Assembly (NCBI GenBank): GCA_958298945.1 | Contig: OY282606.1 | Location: 93,875,696 to 93,939,695 of the forward strand | DNA length: 64,000 bases | Reading direction: 5' to 3' | Source of the DNA: Atherix ibis | Lineage: Eukaryota; Arthropoda; Insecta; Diptera; Athericidae | Shown here: piece after piece, positions 46,326 through 59,000 of the stretch | How the letters are laid out: each line of letters opens with the position of its first letter | Position numbering within the stretch: position 1 is the stretch's first letter | The notes under the pieces: model-generated | What the model was told of the DNA's origin: nothing | What the model saw: only the letters and a program-made list of their open reading frames with translations | Databases searched by the model: none | Position numbers and translations under genes: made by a program

Positions 46326-46970
46326 CAAGGGTAGTCCGAGAAGTACCCGACCTAACAAAGAAAACACAAAAAATTTGGAAAAAAATATCTTCATTTCTCA
46401 ACGTAGTCTCCTTTTAGCTCGATACACTTTTCCCAGTGATGTCAATAGTTTCGATACCGTGTTTAAAGTAAAAAAAAACCTAGTCAAGCTCCCCTTAAAA
46501 TAGCCATTAACCGCAGACCACCTCGTTATTGTTGACCATTTTTTTTAGTTTGGTAAGAGAAAGTAATCCGAAGGGGCTAGATATGGCAATGCAAACCTTA
46601 ACTCATTGATTTTGGCAATCCCGATAACGGATGTGTGAGCTGGGTGCATTGTCCTGATGGAAAAAACACTTTCTTTTCTCCCCTTTTCAGTCCAGTGTTT
46701 TAAATGTATCTTCATCTCAGGTGTAAAGTAATGGACCTATTTGAATCGACGCAAAAAGCACAAACTCGCTTTATTGGTACGAAACATCGTCAAACACTTG
46801 ATTAAAACATTCTCACGACACTGTTTATGTTCCATTGTGAGCAAAAGGTGCACCCATCTTTCTTATGTGCAAATTTAAAGTCAATATGCGATGTAAAGAC
46901 CTTTTTGTAAATGCCTACCATGTCTGCTAGCTCGTGCACTTGCACTAATTTTTTAATTATATAAAAATTA
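46326..46970 (-). pseudogene. Mariner relic on the minus strand
   Basis: Minus strand, several frames: VQVHELADMVGIYKKVF (helix-turn-helix; 46800-46960), YFTPEMKIHLKHWTEKG (family after the first Asp), MHPAHTSVIGIAKINELRFA (second Asp of HQDNAPAH lost), LAPSDYFLLPNLKK (third Asp kept) and SLGKVYRAKRRLR at the end. The left end CAAGGGTAGTCCGAGAAGTA at 46326 looks like a mariner terminal repeat, preceded by TATA. No matching right end is found; the front part of the gene is cut off near 46970. Confidence 0.72.
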
Positions 46971-46974
46971 GCTT

Positions 46975-47985
46975 GGTTCGTTTTAAACAAAATTACCATA
47001 AATATTACCAAAAAAATAATTTTAGTGAATTTTGTTTACTGAAAATATTTTTTTGTTATCCAATTGAGGTAGAATTTTCAATAATTATCACCATTAATTC
47101 TTGTCAAAAACTAATATTCATTCGTAAGGACTTTCAGAATAAAAACATCCTTTTTTTAATGATGCAATTATATACATTATTACGTATCAAATATTTCACG
47201 GTAATTTGTTAAATTAAAGGGAAGTTAATTCTGAAAATATTTACGTACGAAATTATTACTTTAATAAGTCCAACAAATTAACCATAGACTAGAAATGAAT
47301 AAAGCTAATTTAAGCTTTACATTTATCCGTTCGTGCGTACATATATTTATATTTAGATAAATTCAAAAGGATGCCACTAGAATAATTAATTCGCTTGTTT
47401 TAATTTCCCAGCAAAATGCACTAACTTTTAATGCATAATTTTACATGAATATAATTTATTAATTTAGATAATGAATATTTATTATCAGAATTTTAAACAT
47501 TTATGAATGTAATTTTTACTCAGAGTTACCGGCGATAAATATTATTTGCATACACAAAATCGTTCAGTAAATTTCTGCTGGTATTACTCATAAAAACATT
47601 ACAAACTTGGAAAATAAAATATTTTACTATGTAAAATATTTTATTAAAAAAAGGATTAATTTAATTTATTTATTATATTAACTTATCGTATACCGTAATT
47701 TATAATTACTTACTACTAGAAGATTATAGATAAATTTAATGCATTATGAAAATAAAATTTAATTTGTATATTCACACATAAATGAAATTTATTCTTACTC
47801 AAAAATTCATTAATAAATTATAGGTTTAGCAAGGATTCAAAAAAAAACAAATAATTTAATTAATGCAACAACAACCCCCCCCCCCCCCTTTTCCCCCACC
47901 CTTTTAATTGGTATTTATAATAACCATATTATATTATGAATAATATTCTAACGTCCCAAACAAAAGAAATCTGTAAATGTCCTTA
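46975..47985. other. Very AT-rich DNA with one perfect hairpin
   Basis: No coding. Arms 47613-47627 and 47631-47645 (AATAAAATATTTTAC) pair perfectly around TAT. The run of 14 C is at 47875-47888. Confidence 0.65.
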
Positions 47986-47989
47986 CCAA

Positions 47990-48680
47990 TTTTTTTAAGG
48001 AAAATCCTTGAAAAGCTTATTTTGAAACACTTTCATCCCCATTCTTGAAGATGCCATAGGAGTATTACTCCAGAGTACCAATTTTTGTTTCGATCAAAAA
48101 ACCTCACAATCTAACAATGTTGATTATATTATGTCCTCTCTTGAACTAAACTGTACTGTATGCATATCCAAATTCTACGGAACTAGTTAATCACATAGAG
48201 AATAAAAGTAAATAAATGCAAATGTGTCCATGAAACTTTTACTCTCCGCCATAAACCATACCCTTACATAAATTTCAGAGGCAGTGCCATACCACAAGCA
48301 ACAACTAACATACCAGAACTAAACAAACGATATTGACAACTATTTCGACTTGTAGACAAGAGTTGCAAACTTGTAATAGACAGCAAATAGCTTTTATACA
48401 ATGCCCTACTAAAACCAATATGGACTAACGGAATAGAACTCTGGGGTTCTATTTAGCATTTCAGCTGCTCCTCTCGAATCCAATCCTTTTAATTCAAAAC
48501 TCTTGGAAAAATCTTTGATGCTTCAATTAAATGTTAACTTTGTTTATAATTCTCGTTAAAAAAAGTTTCATTCGCTAATGGGTGTTTACTCGCACTGGTT
48601 ACACTTCTGTTATTATCCCGTCTTCGTCATATAAGCTGCTTGTTACAATGCTTATGTAATTGTAGATAGCTAATAAAATA
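47990..48680 (+). pseudogene. Jockey-like LINE fragment
   Basis: Plus strand: ILEKLILKHFHPHS (family KLxEKLILKRL), a degraded QFGFR region, then after a deletion KFTLRHKPYPYINF-type, LFRLVDKSCKLVIDS, LLYNALLKPIWTNGIELWGS (48390-48450; family LLYKAILKPIWTYGIQLWG). The catalytic region is gone. The TNGIEL form is also seen in the minus-strand relic at 54100-55260, so they belong to the same or close families. Confidence 0.78.
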
Positions 48681-48689
48681 AAATCCAAA

Positions 48690-50870
48690 AAATTTTTTAA
48701 CGATTTTCCATTCAAAAATGGTGACACATATTCCTTAGTGTTTATAAAACTCAGTGACATATTAGAAAAAAAGCTTTGGTCATATTATCATAATATAGGA
48801 GATATAACATAAATTAAATTTTGTTTTAAGTAAAATCTGGAAATAAATTAGAAAACTTTTCGACTTTTAATTTTTTTAATGTGAGCTTTAACGTCTCAAA
48901 ATGCCGCCTACCAACGTATTGGTTTCTTTTTTTTCTCAGTCAACACGCGTTGGCAGCACAACTGAATCGATTATCAACAAAATCGTGATTATTTACAATC
49001 GATTTTATTGTAATACTAAATCGATTTTGAATGTGTGTCGCGCACATTGGAGGTCTTAATTTTTTCTGTTTTGTGATTTCCCAATTGGATTTTTGATCCT
49101 TATCGAAGGTAATGTGAATTTTTGATTGATTGATAAAAAATTATTGGCATTAAAAACATTTTCTGCAATTAATCCATTATTTGGTATTTTGCATACTCAC
49201 TTGCAGATTTAATTAGTTTTCCATAGCATGTACATACACATACACGTATAAGCAGATAAGGTAATTTTTTGTTAAAATAAAATGATTTGAACTTAATCAA
49301 AATTCAATTTGAACCAACTCTTTACAAAAATTCATCTTGAACAAAGTATTTAGATATATTTAGAGACTAGACGTGCCAATGAATATTTCACAATTAATTA
49401 AAAAATATCTAATAATAAATACATGAAATAGGCTGGTATTAATTGAAGCAAAAAAAAAAGAAACGAAACTAAATGAGTAACCAATAGATTTTTTTACAAA
49501 AATATTAGTGAAAATTTTAAAATTTGTGCTCTAAAAATTTCTTGATATTTTATTCTCTGTTAAGTAAAAATAATCTTCCTCAAACAAACAAACAAAATTA
49601 TATTAAGGCCCATTTTACACTAGTATATTAATTAAATTACAAATTGTAGGTTTGGCTTTCAAATCTATAAAAAAGAGGGCTAGTTTTTTAAAAATTTATA
49701 GAGTATTTTCGTCGACTTCACATAATTCCAGATATCGCCAAATAACCTATAGTGGCGCTTAATCGCAGGAAGGAACAGAAATCCGACGACAACTACAAAT
49801 GACATATATTTTTCGCTGTCAAAATTTTTAAACCTTCACAATGCTATGGGAATGCAAAAAACTCCGACGACGGACGACAACTGGAAACTGTTTTATCGAC
49901 GAATGAGATCTTGTTTGAATTTTATCGATGTCGTTGAAGTACTGCCACACATTCTGTGTGTTTTGTTAAGTGACAGGATTGTTGTTTGACAGTTGAAATT
50001 GATATAGAAATAACGTAAGTGAATGCATTATTTTTAGTTATATTAAAAAATTGCATGAAACATCATTTATAAATAATAAATTTTATTAGGATGAAATTCG
50101 TGAATTTTTGACAGCAATCGTAGTTGTGGTGTGCAGTGGTCATCGAAATTGTGTTCCTATTTGAAGTCACATAGGACTAAATTGTGTTCCTATTTGAATC
50201 ACATAGAAAGCTTTTTACAAAAATACAACATATGCTGAACCTTTTTTTTGTCATGGTAGATAAGTATTAAAAGACGTGTTAAAGAAGACACTTTGCACCT
50301 GAAAAAATTGACGAAATTTTCCAGAACTTTAGAACTGACGATGTAAGATGAAAAAAAACTGTATTTTATTATATAAAATAGTATTCATACAAATTTTTGT
50401 TAAAAAAAAATATATAATAAGCTTTTCATTTTTTAACTCAAAGCACAGAAACAATTGAATTAAAAATGAAAATCCTATTTTGTAATTGCTAAATGGTATT
50501 TCCGTCAGTTTGTGTGATAGGCCAAAAATACAACGTCAGCCATTAGTTAATATATCTGTCAAAAAACTTCGTGCCATTAAATAAATGTCAACAAAAAAAC
50601 ACGTGCTATATGTTAATGTATCTGTCAAAAAAAAAACACAGATATCAAAATATCTGTTTAAAAAACACATGTCATGGTTTCTTTTTTATACAGCTGTCAA
50701 GTATAAAGTAGTATAATTTTAGTCACAGAGTCATTAACAGAATAATGCATTTTAATCATTTAAACTTATTATAAAAACGGGCGTTCTGTAAAAATGACAT
50801 TTCGCAACAATACATTTTTTGTGAAAAAAGACTAAAATTGTCGAATCTGGGGCGTAGAAAACCGCCTATG
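48690..50870. other. AT-rich DNA; possible but unproven promoter-like spot near 48938
   Basis: At 48937 TCAGTC matches the fly initiator consensus, GC content rises until 49110 and a GAAG/GTAATG donor-like junction is at 49108. This could be an untranslated first exon, but there is no coding evidence. Near 50150-50200 a 32-bp unit containing aaattgtgttcctatttgaa is present twice in tandem. 49740-50000 has GC-richer patches without a recognised product. Confidence 0.3.
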
Positions 50871-50875
50871 TTATT

Positions 50876-51925
50876 AATGAAAAGCTGATCCAAAATGATC
50901 GTTAAGAGGACATTACAGTGAATTCTGAACAATGTCGTGGCGAAAATGTTGCCAAAATTAAATGTGAATGAGCTTTGAATGCTCGGCAACATGCTGCTAA
51001 GATGGTTTAAACCTACCTGGAAACACTGAAGTGGGACGTACTACCCCCCGCGACGTATTTTCCAGACATCATTCCTTCCGACTACTACCTCTTCCGATCG
51101 ATGAAGCGTGGCCTGGCTGAGCGGCACTTCCGATCTTACATTAATCGATATGTGGATCATCTCAAAAAACGAGCAGTTTTTTGCACATGGCATCCGTATC
51201 CTGCCAGAAAGATGGGGAAAAGTTGTGGCTAGCGATAGACAATACTTTGAAGGATGAATATATAAGCATTTTCCCACAATAAAGCCTCAAATTTTGAAAA
51301 AAAAACGAGTCATTGGCCACTATTGTTAGAAATTGTAGAAATCAAGACCGTCACAGAATGTTAGAAATTCTGAACGCTATGACCGTATGATAACCGACTT
51401 TATTTGCCCGAAATATGAAAATACTAGACCATAAGTATTTTCAACAAACCATGTTAAAAATCACCAAAAATTTTGTCACTGGTTTTCATCTTTGAAAATA
51501 ATTGTTAAGAGGACATTACAGTAAATTCTAAAAAATGTCATGGTGAAAATGTTGCCAAAATTGAATGTGAATTTAAACAAGATGGCACTACGATCAACAG
51601 AACATCCAAAAACATCGGTTTGTTGTGCACAAAATTTCGATAATTGAATAATCTCACGAAACGCTCATGTGAAATAACCGCCAAGATCTTGCGATTTGAC
51701 ACCGTTGGAATTTTTTCTTTGGGGCTATTTGAAACGAAACGTGTATGCCAATCAATCAATAACAACTTCAAGAACTAAAAAACAGCATTCAACATGAAAT
51801 TGAAGCCGTTAATCCAGTTTTACTGGGAAAAGTAATCGAAAATTTCAACGCTCGAATGCAGGGCTCGGAACTAAATCCTGGTGGCCATATAAACGATATT
51901 GTTTTTTACACATAATTATAAAAGA
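50876..51925 (+). pseudogene. ITm / mariner / ITm chimera
   Basis: Plus strand. 50893-50976 encodes EDITVNSEQCRGENVAKI, an ITm stretch (family AVTVNxERYR). It then changes without a gap to mariner C-terminal coding, NARQHAAKMV-stop-TYLETLKWDVLPP, FPDIIPSDYYLFRSMKRG (third Asp kept), FFAHGIRILPERWGKVVAS and YFEG (51240). From 51305 it is ITm again: HWPLL, then 51489-51570 repeats the first ITm stretch, followed by KQDGTTINRTSKNI (second catalytic Asp kept) and ILRFDTVGIFSLG at 51680. The C-terminal helix ends near 51880. The mariner lineage matches the N-terminal piece at 55340. Confidence 0.8.
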
Positions 51926-51929
51926 TGCA

Positions 51930-54070
51930 ACTTTAATTGTCAATAAAAAAAATTTGATGTTTGCTGACGATTTGCGTATTTTTCTTTAGTATTTAAAAAG
52001 AAAACCCAACAGATGGCCAACTCTTTATAATTTTTATGTTTAAAAAGCTCTTCAATTTAAGAATCTTGTGGTAAATTTTTTGACTGGCAGTCTGTCATTA
52101 TTTACTAAAATACTAGAGATTATCTCTTATATTCTCCAGTAAATACGTTATATTAAAATTCAAAAAAAAAATTGATTTTACTTATAAATATATCATAATA
52201 AAAAGTTCAACTTTAATAAAGTTCAACTTTAATTTTCAATACAAAATTTACGACAATTGTCCACAATAAGTGTCTGTTTTGTTTCTGTTAAAAAAAAACC
52301 CAACAGATGGCCTACTCTATATAAAGATATTGATCCTATCAGTAGGCTACCGGAAAAGTGAATCATTTACTAACCTAGTAATTTAGTTTCCGTACGACAC
52401 CATAAAAACGTTAAATTTATTAATTTTTTTTTATAAACAGTTTCTCAGAGTTCGCATTGGAATAAACAAAGTATTTATTTTCTTTTTGGAATATGTTAAT
52501 TCAAAATCGTATAAAAAAGACCGTGCAAAAAAAAAGAGTTAGCTGTCTATTCAAGGCAATATAAAAATAATAATATTCGCTACCGTTTTTTTAAAAGAAA
52601 AGAAGAAAAAACAGAAAAGCTCAGATTTGAATAAATTTAATTCTACTAAAATTCAATATCTGCCATAAATTGAAGCATTTTTCAAATCAATTTTTTGTGA
52701 ACGACGCATACCAACCAGTGTTTCTCAAAAAAAAAAATGTCACCGACAACCTCTGTTCAATGTTGGCGGCATCACTTTTTCGCCTTGCTTGCCTCCGCCG
52801 CTGTAACATTCGAATATCTTTGAAAAATTAACATTTTAATTGGCTCTTGACTTAGTCATGACACTTACAGATCTGCACATTATACTGTATTTGCATAACC
52901 AAAAGTTGTCGTAAAAAGTTGTGAAATCGAAAGTTTCTTCTGTTATTTTTTATTATTGCCTTCAAACAAGCTTAATGAATTAAAAAGAATTCGTGGTTGA
53001 ATGAAAGCAGTCTACAGATTAGAAAATATCGTACCGAAAGTAAATGAAAATACCATTAATGCTAATAGATTGGCAGTCTTTTGCCTTTATTTATTTATTT
53101 ATTTATTTAAATTAGTTTAATTTTTTTTACCATTTAAAAAAAAAATTAATTTTCTTAGATTTTTTGTTTTTGTTTTTTTTTTAACTTTTGTCTGAGAATG
53201 TCTATGAACAACGAAAGCTTCACCACGTCTTCTTCTTCTTCTTCCTAAACGATTAAAAATGAAATTTGTTTAGAGAATTTGAGCTATTTTAAAATTTTTT
53301 TTTGATGTATTTGTGTAGACATTTTGGTTTTGTTGAATTGTTATTTTTCTGAAATTTCTAAAATAAAATCGAAGAGAATAAAATAACAGAACGAATTGGA
53401 AGAATTTCTTAAGAATTTGGGTCGATTACGTATTCTGTGGAATGTGGAAAAAACATCATAATTTTCTGTATGTTGATGGCTACAAATTTTATTTTGAAAT
53501 TTTTTTCTCCAATCTTTTAAAGTTGATTATTTTAATTTTATGCATCTACCAACGCCTTCTTCATACATCATACAATATTATATGGGGAAAAATTAAATAT
53601 GTATTTTTTTTAGTTAAATTTATATTGAGAGCTTAAAAAATTGTTTACATTAAGTATTTTTATTGAAGTAAAATATTTTGTTTATTTATTTGTCTTTTTT
53701 TTCTTCTTACTCCTTTAATTTACTTATATACTAAACTTAATCTACTATCCAACTTTGTCGATGAAACATAATTCTTTTTGCTTCAAATATGATTAATAGT
53801 TAAAATCCCTTTTCTTATAATTAACTAGTGCCCGGCAATCTTTTTTATTATAACAATTTTTGTATGATTTATTAAATTATTTAATTTTTTTTTTGGAATT
53901 TATTGTATAGTATTATTATTTATGGTTTTTTTGTTGAGAGTAATTTATATGTTGGCAGATAAATATTGAGAAAAACTTTTTTTTTATTTCTTTTTATCTG
54001 CAAAGAGAATTTTTTAGTAACAAGCAGTTTTATATAAAATTTTAATTAATAATCTTATGTATCATGAAAT
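51930..54070. other. AT-rich DNA, no recognised gene
   Basis: A GC-richer spot at 52740-52810 (ggcggcatcac, gcctccgccgctg) has no usable frame. Otherwise low-complexity (TTTA)n near 53090 and (TTC)n near 53230. Confidence 0.6.
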
Positions 54071-54089
54071 GGAAGTAAACACTCATCGG

Positions 54090-55260
54090 CTTTCTCCAAA
54101 TAACAGAAGTTAGATTCGTCTAGAAAATCTCTAGGCGATTGGCTCTTAAGTCGCCGATGAGTGTTTCCGGGGAGGACAATTCTCTCGCAAGCGGATTATG
54201 ATGGTAGGATAAACGGGAGTGAAATTTTTTATAGCGGAAAATGCACAGGTCCTGAATAAAGGGAACATTTAGATCACGATGTATTACGTTGTTACGAACA
54301 TAAAAGGGTGCGTCAACTATTTTACGGAGGATCTTGGATTGGAACGTTTCATTCAACCGCAAAGTTCAATTCCATTAGTCCAAATGGGTTTTATAATTGT
54401 ATTATTGGTTTCGAGCGTTTGTCCAGTAGTCTAAGAAGTTGTCGGTAACGTCTAGTGGCTTCAAGTATTTTTAGTCTAGTATGAGGGTTCCTTGTTAATC
54501 TCTTGTCCAGGTAAAGTCCCAAATAACGTACTTTGTCATATTGTGGAATCATGTTGCTATTAAGGTATAAAGGGGTACGATTTTACTTGACAAAGTGTGA
54601 AAGTGATGTGAGCACTATTTTCTGTTCATTTACTTTTACTCTCCATCTCTTAAACCAGAATTGAAGATTGTGGATATGGGATTGTAAATTGTTGGAAGCT
54701 ATGTTAGGTAGTAAGTATGGCTGCATATCATCTGCAGAACTAGCAATGATAGTATTAGGATCACATGGGATGTCATGGGTATAAATATTATATAAAATAG
54801 GACCACGGATACGGCCTTGTGGAACTTCGGCTAGAATAGGATATATTTTCGATGATTCTGAGTTAATTGCAACTTGGAAATGACATTGGGAGAGATATGA
54901 ATTTATGATAAGGTACTATGTTGAAGGAAGAAAGCTTCTCTTGAGTTTCCAGAGTGGTCCAGCATGCCACACACGATCAAAAGCTTGGCAGATGTCTAAA
55001 AACACTCCAGGGCAATAAATACTCTTGCCTCTCAAGAGAGAATGCAATAGTGGATTGTTCAGATTGGAAACCAAATTTAATGATCAGGAATAATTTTTTC
55101 ATTAACTAGAAATGGGTAGAGTTGTTTTAATAGGAGTTTTTTTATAAATCTTACCAAGGATTGGTCTATAGGAGGAAGGAGAATTAATGGGTTTATTTGG
55201 TTTAGGAATCATTTTAATGACAGAAAATTTCTAGAATGAGAAAAACTTAAGTAAACAAAT
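54090..55260 (-). pseudogene. Jockey-like LINE reverse transcriptase, 5'-truncated
   Basis: Minus strand, read from 55260 downward: MIPKPNKPINSPSSYRPI (family IPKPGKxxxxxxSYRPI), LLLKQLYPFLVNEKIIPDH, AEVPQGRIRGPILYNIY (54800, PQG block), SADDMQPYL (YADD has become SADD), FWFKRWRVKVNEQK, YDKVRYLGLYLDKRLTRNPH and KPI-IWTNGIEL-type near 54395. The last 80 codons are open (54120-54362): FQSKILRKIVDAPFYVRNNV then HRDLNVPFI, the known jockey C-terminus. Short gaps and stops occur between the pieces. A 14-bp inverted repeat (54077-54090 with 54153-54166) encloses the end. Confidence 0.85.
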
Positions 55261-55339
55261 TTGAAAATATTTGTAAAGATATTGGGAGTACAAATGGGAG
55301 ACTAACTACCGTTTTCCAATAGATAACGCCAGCAGTAAG

Positions 55340-55580
55340 TGTTGGTCCAAAATATGGGATCAGAAACGTCAAAACGTAGGCTTAGGCATCTGTCAACAAC
55401 TCCTCCTTATTACATTTGTGACTTTTTATCGACGTTATATATTTTTTTGCGTGAAAATGTCAAGATTTGAGCCAAATAAGCGTTATTTGCGGAAAGTTTT
55501 GCTTTTTGCCTTTAATTCGAAAAAATCTGTGGCTGAGGAGCGTTGAATGGTTGTAGAAACTTATACTTGTACGATATTAT
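55340..55580 (+). pseudogene. Mariner transposase N-terminal piece fused to ITm
   Basis: From the ATG at 55457 the plus strand reads MSRFEPNKRYLRKVLLFAFN then SKKSVAEER-stop-MVVETY, the start of a Mos1-like mariner transposase (helix-turn-helix region). Coding then stops matching at about 55575 and ITm-type sequence begins. The upstream stretch ggatcagaaacgtcaaaa suits a mariner leader. The same mariner lineage supplies the C-terminal piece at 50977-51245. Confidence 0.75.
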
Positions 55581-55599
55581 GGAGAAAACATATCACATT

Positions 55600-56080
55600 G
55601 GCTCGGCAAACACAGCACTGTCATTTGACAGCTGTCAAACACATGTGTTATCGAAGGTGTCATTTCAGGTTTGACATTTTATATTTAGCATTTTTAGACA
55701 GAAAATAGAATGCGAAAAAGATACGTCGATATGGGGTAGTGGAACAACAGGCTTAACGATGAAGACAAAATTTTGTTCCGCGATGGACCGCAAAAAATTG
55801 ACAATTGTTAAAATCTCAAAGCCTAAACGTGATTATTCCCGAAAAGTGACTGATTTGAAGGTGTCATTGACCACTATTGTGAGGGTAGTCATTGGCTACT
55901 ATTGAGGGTGTCATTGGCCACTAATTAAAGAAAGCAAGACCGTCACGGTGAATTTCTGAGCGCTATGGCCGCATGATAACCGACTTTTTTGCCCGGAAAA
56001 TAAAGATTACAATTTAGACCATAAGTGTTTTCAACAAGCCATCTTAAAAAATCACCAAAAATTTTGTCATGTTAAAAATC
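55600..56080 (+). pseudogene. ITm transposase relic with triplicated motif
   Basis: It begins around TTTGACAGCTGTCAAA (55624-55639). The plus strand then carries TVTVNF and ISERYGRMITDFFARK (55940-55990; family AVTVNxERYRxMI) and DHKCFQQAIL, the degraded second catalytic region (FQQDGA). From about 55905 it matches 51305-51480 closely (aaccgactttttttgcccg, aaatcaccaaaaattttgtca). At 55862-55930 the phrase gtcattggccactattg occurs three times in variant form. Confidence 0.7.
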
Positions 56081-56089
56081 CGCAAAAAA

Positions 56090-59000
56090 TTCTTCAAAAG
56101 AATTATGGTAGTTGTATTGCAGCACTTAGTCCTTTTATTATTGTAATAAAATCGATTAGTTCAGAGACTTTTATTAAATATACTTTATTTAAAGTAATTA
56201 AAAATTTATTTTCGTTTTAAATAATGTATTTATCTTTTTTTTTACATTTTCAAAAAAAATATTTCAGGTATTGATTAATTTTAGCTCTTGTGTTTGGGCA
56301 AAAAAAAAACTTTTAAAATTCCTTTTTCGTAATAACTACAATATTTTTTCAATTAATATTAAATCAAATTTTTAACAGAATAATATATGAAATAGTAGTA
56401 GTAGTAGAAAAAATAATGTGAAAATATTTATAAATTAAACAAGGTCGATTAAATTTAAATTAAAATCAGAAAATATTCAATTTCATACTATAGACCCACT
56501 ACACTGTTAGTCTATTTCATCTAGAACGATGTGTAAATAATAATCCTAAGGCAAGGATCAATAAAAAGGGTTAAGCATAGTCGGTTTAGTTCTTTTTATC
56601 AAAATCCAATTCACCGCATCAGATTTGATGGATTCACTAAGCTTTTGACCGAATAGCATCATTTTTTTTTTATTAATCGATTCGAGGCAGATACGATTCG
56701 GGGCACAATCTTCCCACGCTTTTGTGTCAAAGATAAAACTTTATCATTTCATGTGGTTCTGATGGTTTCTAAATATTTTCGTACATTCAGTTTGGTTATG
56801 CAAATAACATAATTGAAAATCACATTTTGATAATTGAACGTTATTGATAGCGTCATGTCATGATTTTAACAACACTGAACGCAATGATTCCGATTGGTTT
56901 GCATGGCATATTCGATTTGGTAGGAATTTCTTTTTAATTTTTCAATACGAATATAAACTATCCTAGCATGTCACATTTAAATATTCTAATTTCATTCAAA
57001 TATCATTTTTGATTTAATCAATTTGTTTCAAAAATTTCTACAATTCAACTGAGCACAATCAATTGTTGGGAAACAAATTTGTTGATAGTTGATTTGTAGT
57101 TGAATACTTCTAATTTGGGGAACTACAATATTTTAACAAATATATATAATAATTAACATTAAATTAGGAATTTTAGAATTCAGTTGCGTATTAATAAAAA
57201 TATTTTTAAAAATTTCTGTATTAAAAAAAATTCCATTATGATACGACGCAAAATTCAAGTAAATAACATTTTTAAAAAACAATTTTAATCAGAGCGATTA
57301 TTTATATGTTATGAACGAGTAATTGTTAGATTTTTCTAAAATTTATCGACGAAATACCAAAATAGATTAATTTTAAATGCGATTTAAATCTGAATTCTTT
57401 TACTAAGATAAATTACAGGCCGACTACTTTAATATGAATATTTAAGATTTACACACTTTGCCAATAAACACAAATGAATCGATTATTGATTGCAAAAATT
57501 CTATCAGTAAAATTCATTTTATTTTTTGTACAATATATTCGCTACATGCTAAATTAATTTTTTTATTTTTAAAATTACACACTTCTACATCGATAAAAAG
57601 ATTTTTGTTAATTCTTTAAGAAATTTAACGAAAACTAGGGGAGTATTTGTACAGTTGATTGAGTGTATCTTATAGTATCTCTGTGACGTAAATATTGTAT
57701 ATTAAATATTTTTAGATAGTCAATAATAGTGACAGCATAGTTAAATGAATTAACTTTAAACGAAAGATAAATTCGTTTATTTTCTATTTTATTAATAAAT
57801 ATTTATTTTGGTATCATTTTATTTTCATAAAACATAAATAATTTTTTGTTATTTTTTTTTTGTGCTGTAATAAAAATCAATTTTACTCAAATTAGACCAA
57901 CTCCAAATAAGGGGAGCAGAAAAAAAAAACATAATACAAAATAAGAAGGAATAGTTCTCATCGGCAAAGAATTCATTTTTAGATTATCCTTAATGTTTAG
58001 ATGGCAAAATTCCTAAAGAATATTTATACGAAATCTTCGTTAATGAGTAATTTTTTTTTAACCTTTTGGAATTATTATTTCTTAGAAAAATAAGTGTGAG
58101 CAAAAAAAAAATAAAAAATTACAGGTGAGAATCAAGACCAGTTTGTTTTGGTGCGAATATCACGCTGTGATCATGTTTTTCGAAATCTCTACAATGATTT
58201 CAACAACAAAAAAAAAAGAAGAAAGAAACACGAAATTCGCTCAAATGTGTGAACATTAAATGCTGAAATGCAAGGTCTAGAAAATGGACCGTACACACAA
58301 ATATTTCTCAGTTTTTATTTCCACAGTTTGGGGACTAGCACCTCATATTATTCTAGCACAGATGTTAAATGTCTGCTGGATATTGTATGGCGGCTTTTTA
58401 TATACACACATAACAACTTCGGCATCGGCTTCTTTTTAACGAAATGAGTGGCATACAAGCACTACGACAGGTGAGACTAGATTACGAAAAGAATTAGTAA
58501 ATGATGGCTGCTAAGAATCGGCAAGAATACCAGAAAAGAAAAACAAATATTGCCTTGATGTAGTGTAAATGCCAAAGACCAGGGTATGGGATCAGGACGG
58601 AACAACAGAGCTGAGATTCTTGCGGGATTCGGTTTCGGATGTTGCAGCCCGCATCCATATATAAATAACAGAAAACCCATAAAAGATAGCACATTACAAT
58701 AAGGAACCGACATTTTTATGGCCTGTGTGTCTGGTCCATTCCCAGAGTTCATTTTTCTTATTGTGTTCTGTGCTTTTAACCCAACCAAAAGAATATTTTA
58801 AATATTTCAGTTTACTTCTTCGGACAATTTCGATTTTTCTTTGAATTTCACATAGACGCAAAAAGCCCATAACGCTCAAAAAGGCTTGTGTCAAAGATTT
58901 CGACAATATTCCGAAATAGTTTACCGTGAATTGTATTTAAATAAAAATAATATTATTCCAACACTATTTTATGGACGACTTTTAAGAAAATATTCAAATA

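Noticed and set aside
48937..49108. Untranslated first exon with initiator and donor
   Set aside because: A TCAGTC word and a GTAATG donor are each common by chance; without coding or transcript evidence I only note it.
53090..53110. (TTTA)n as a regulatory element
   Set aside because: Simple low-complexity repeat, common in such DNA.
58477..58906. Overlapping minus frames up to 103 codons, one with hydrophobic stretches
   Set aside because: Three shifted frames over the same DNA, no donor or acceptor in a convincing place and no recognised family.
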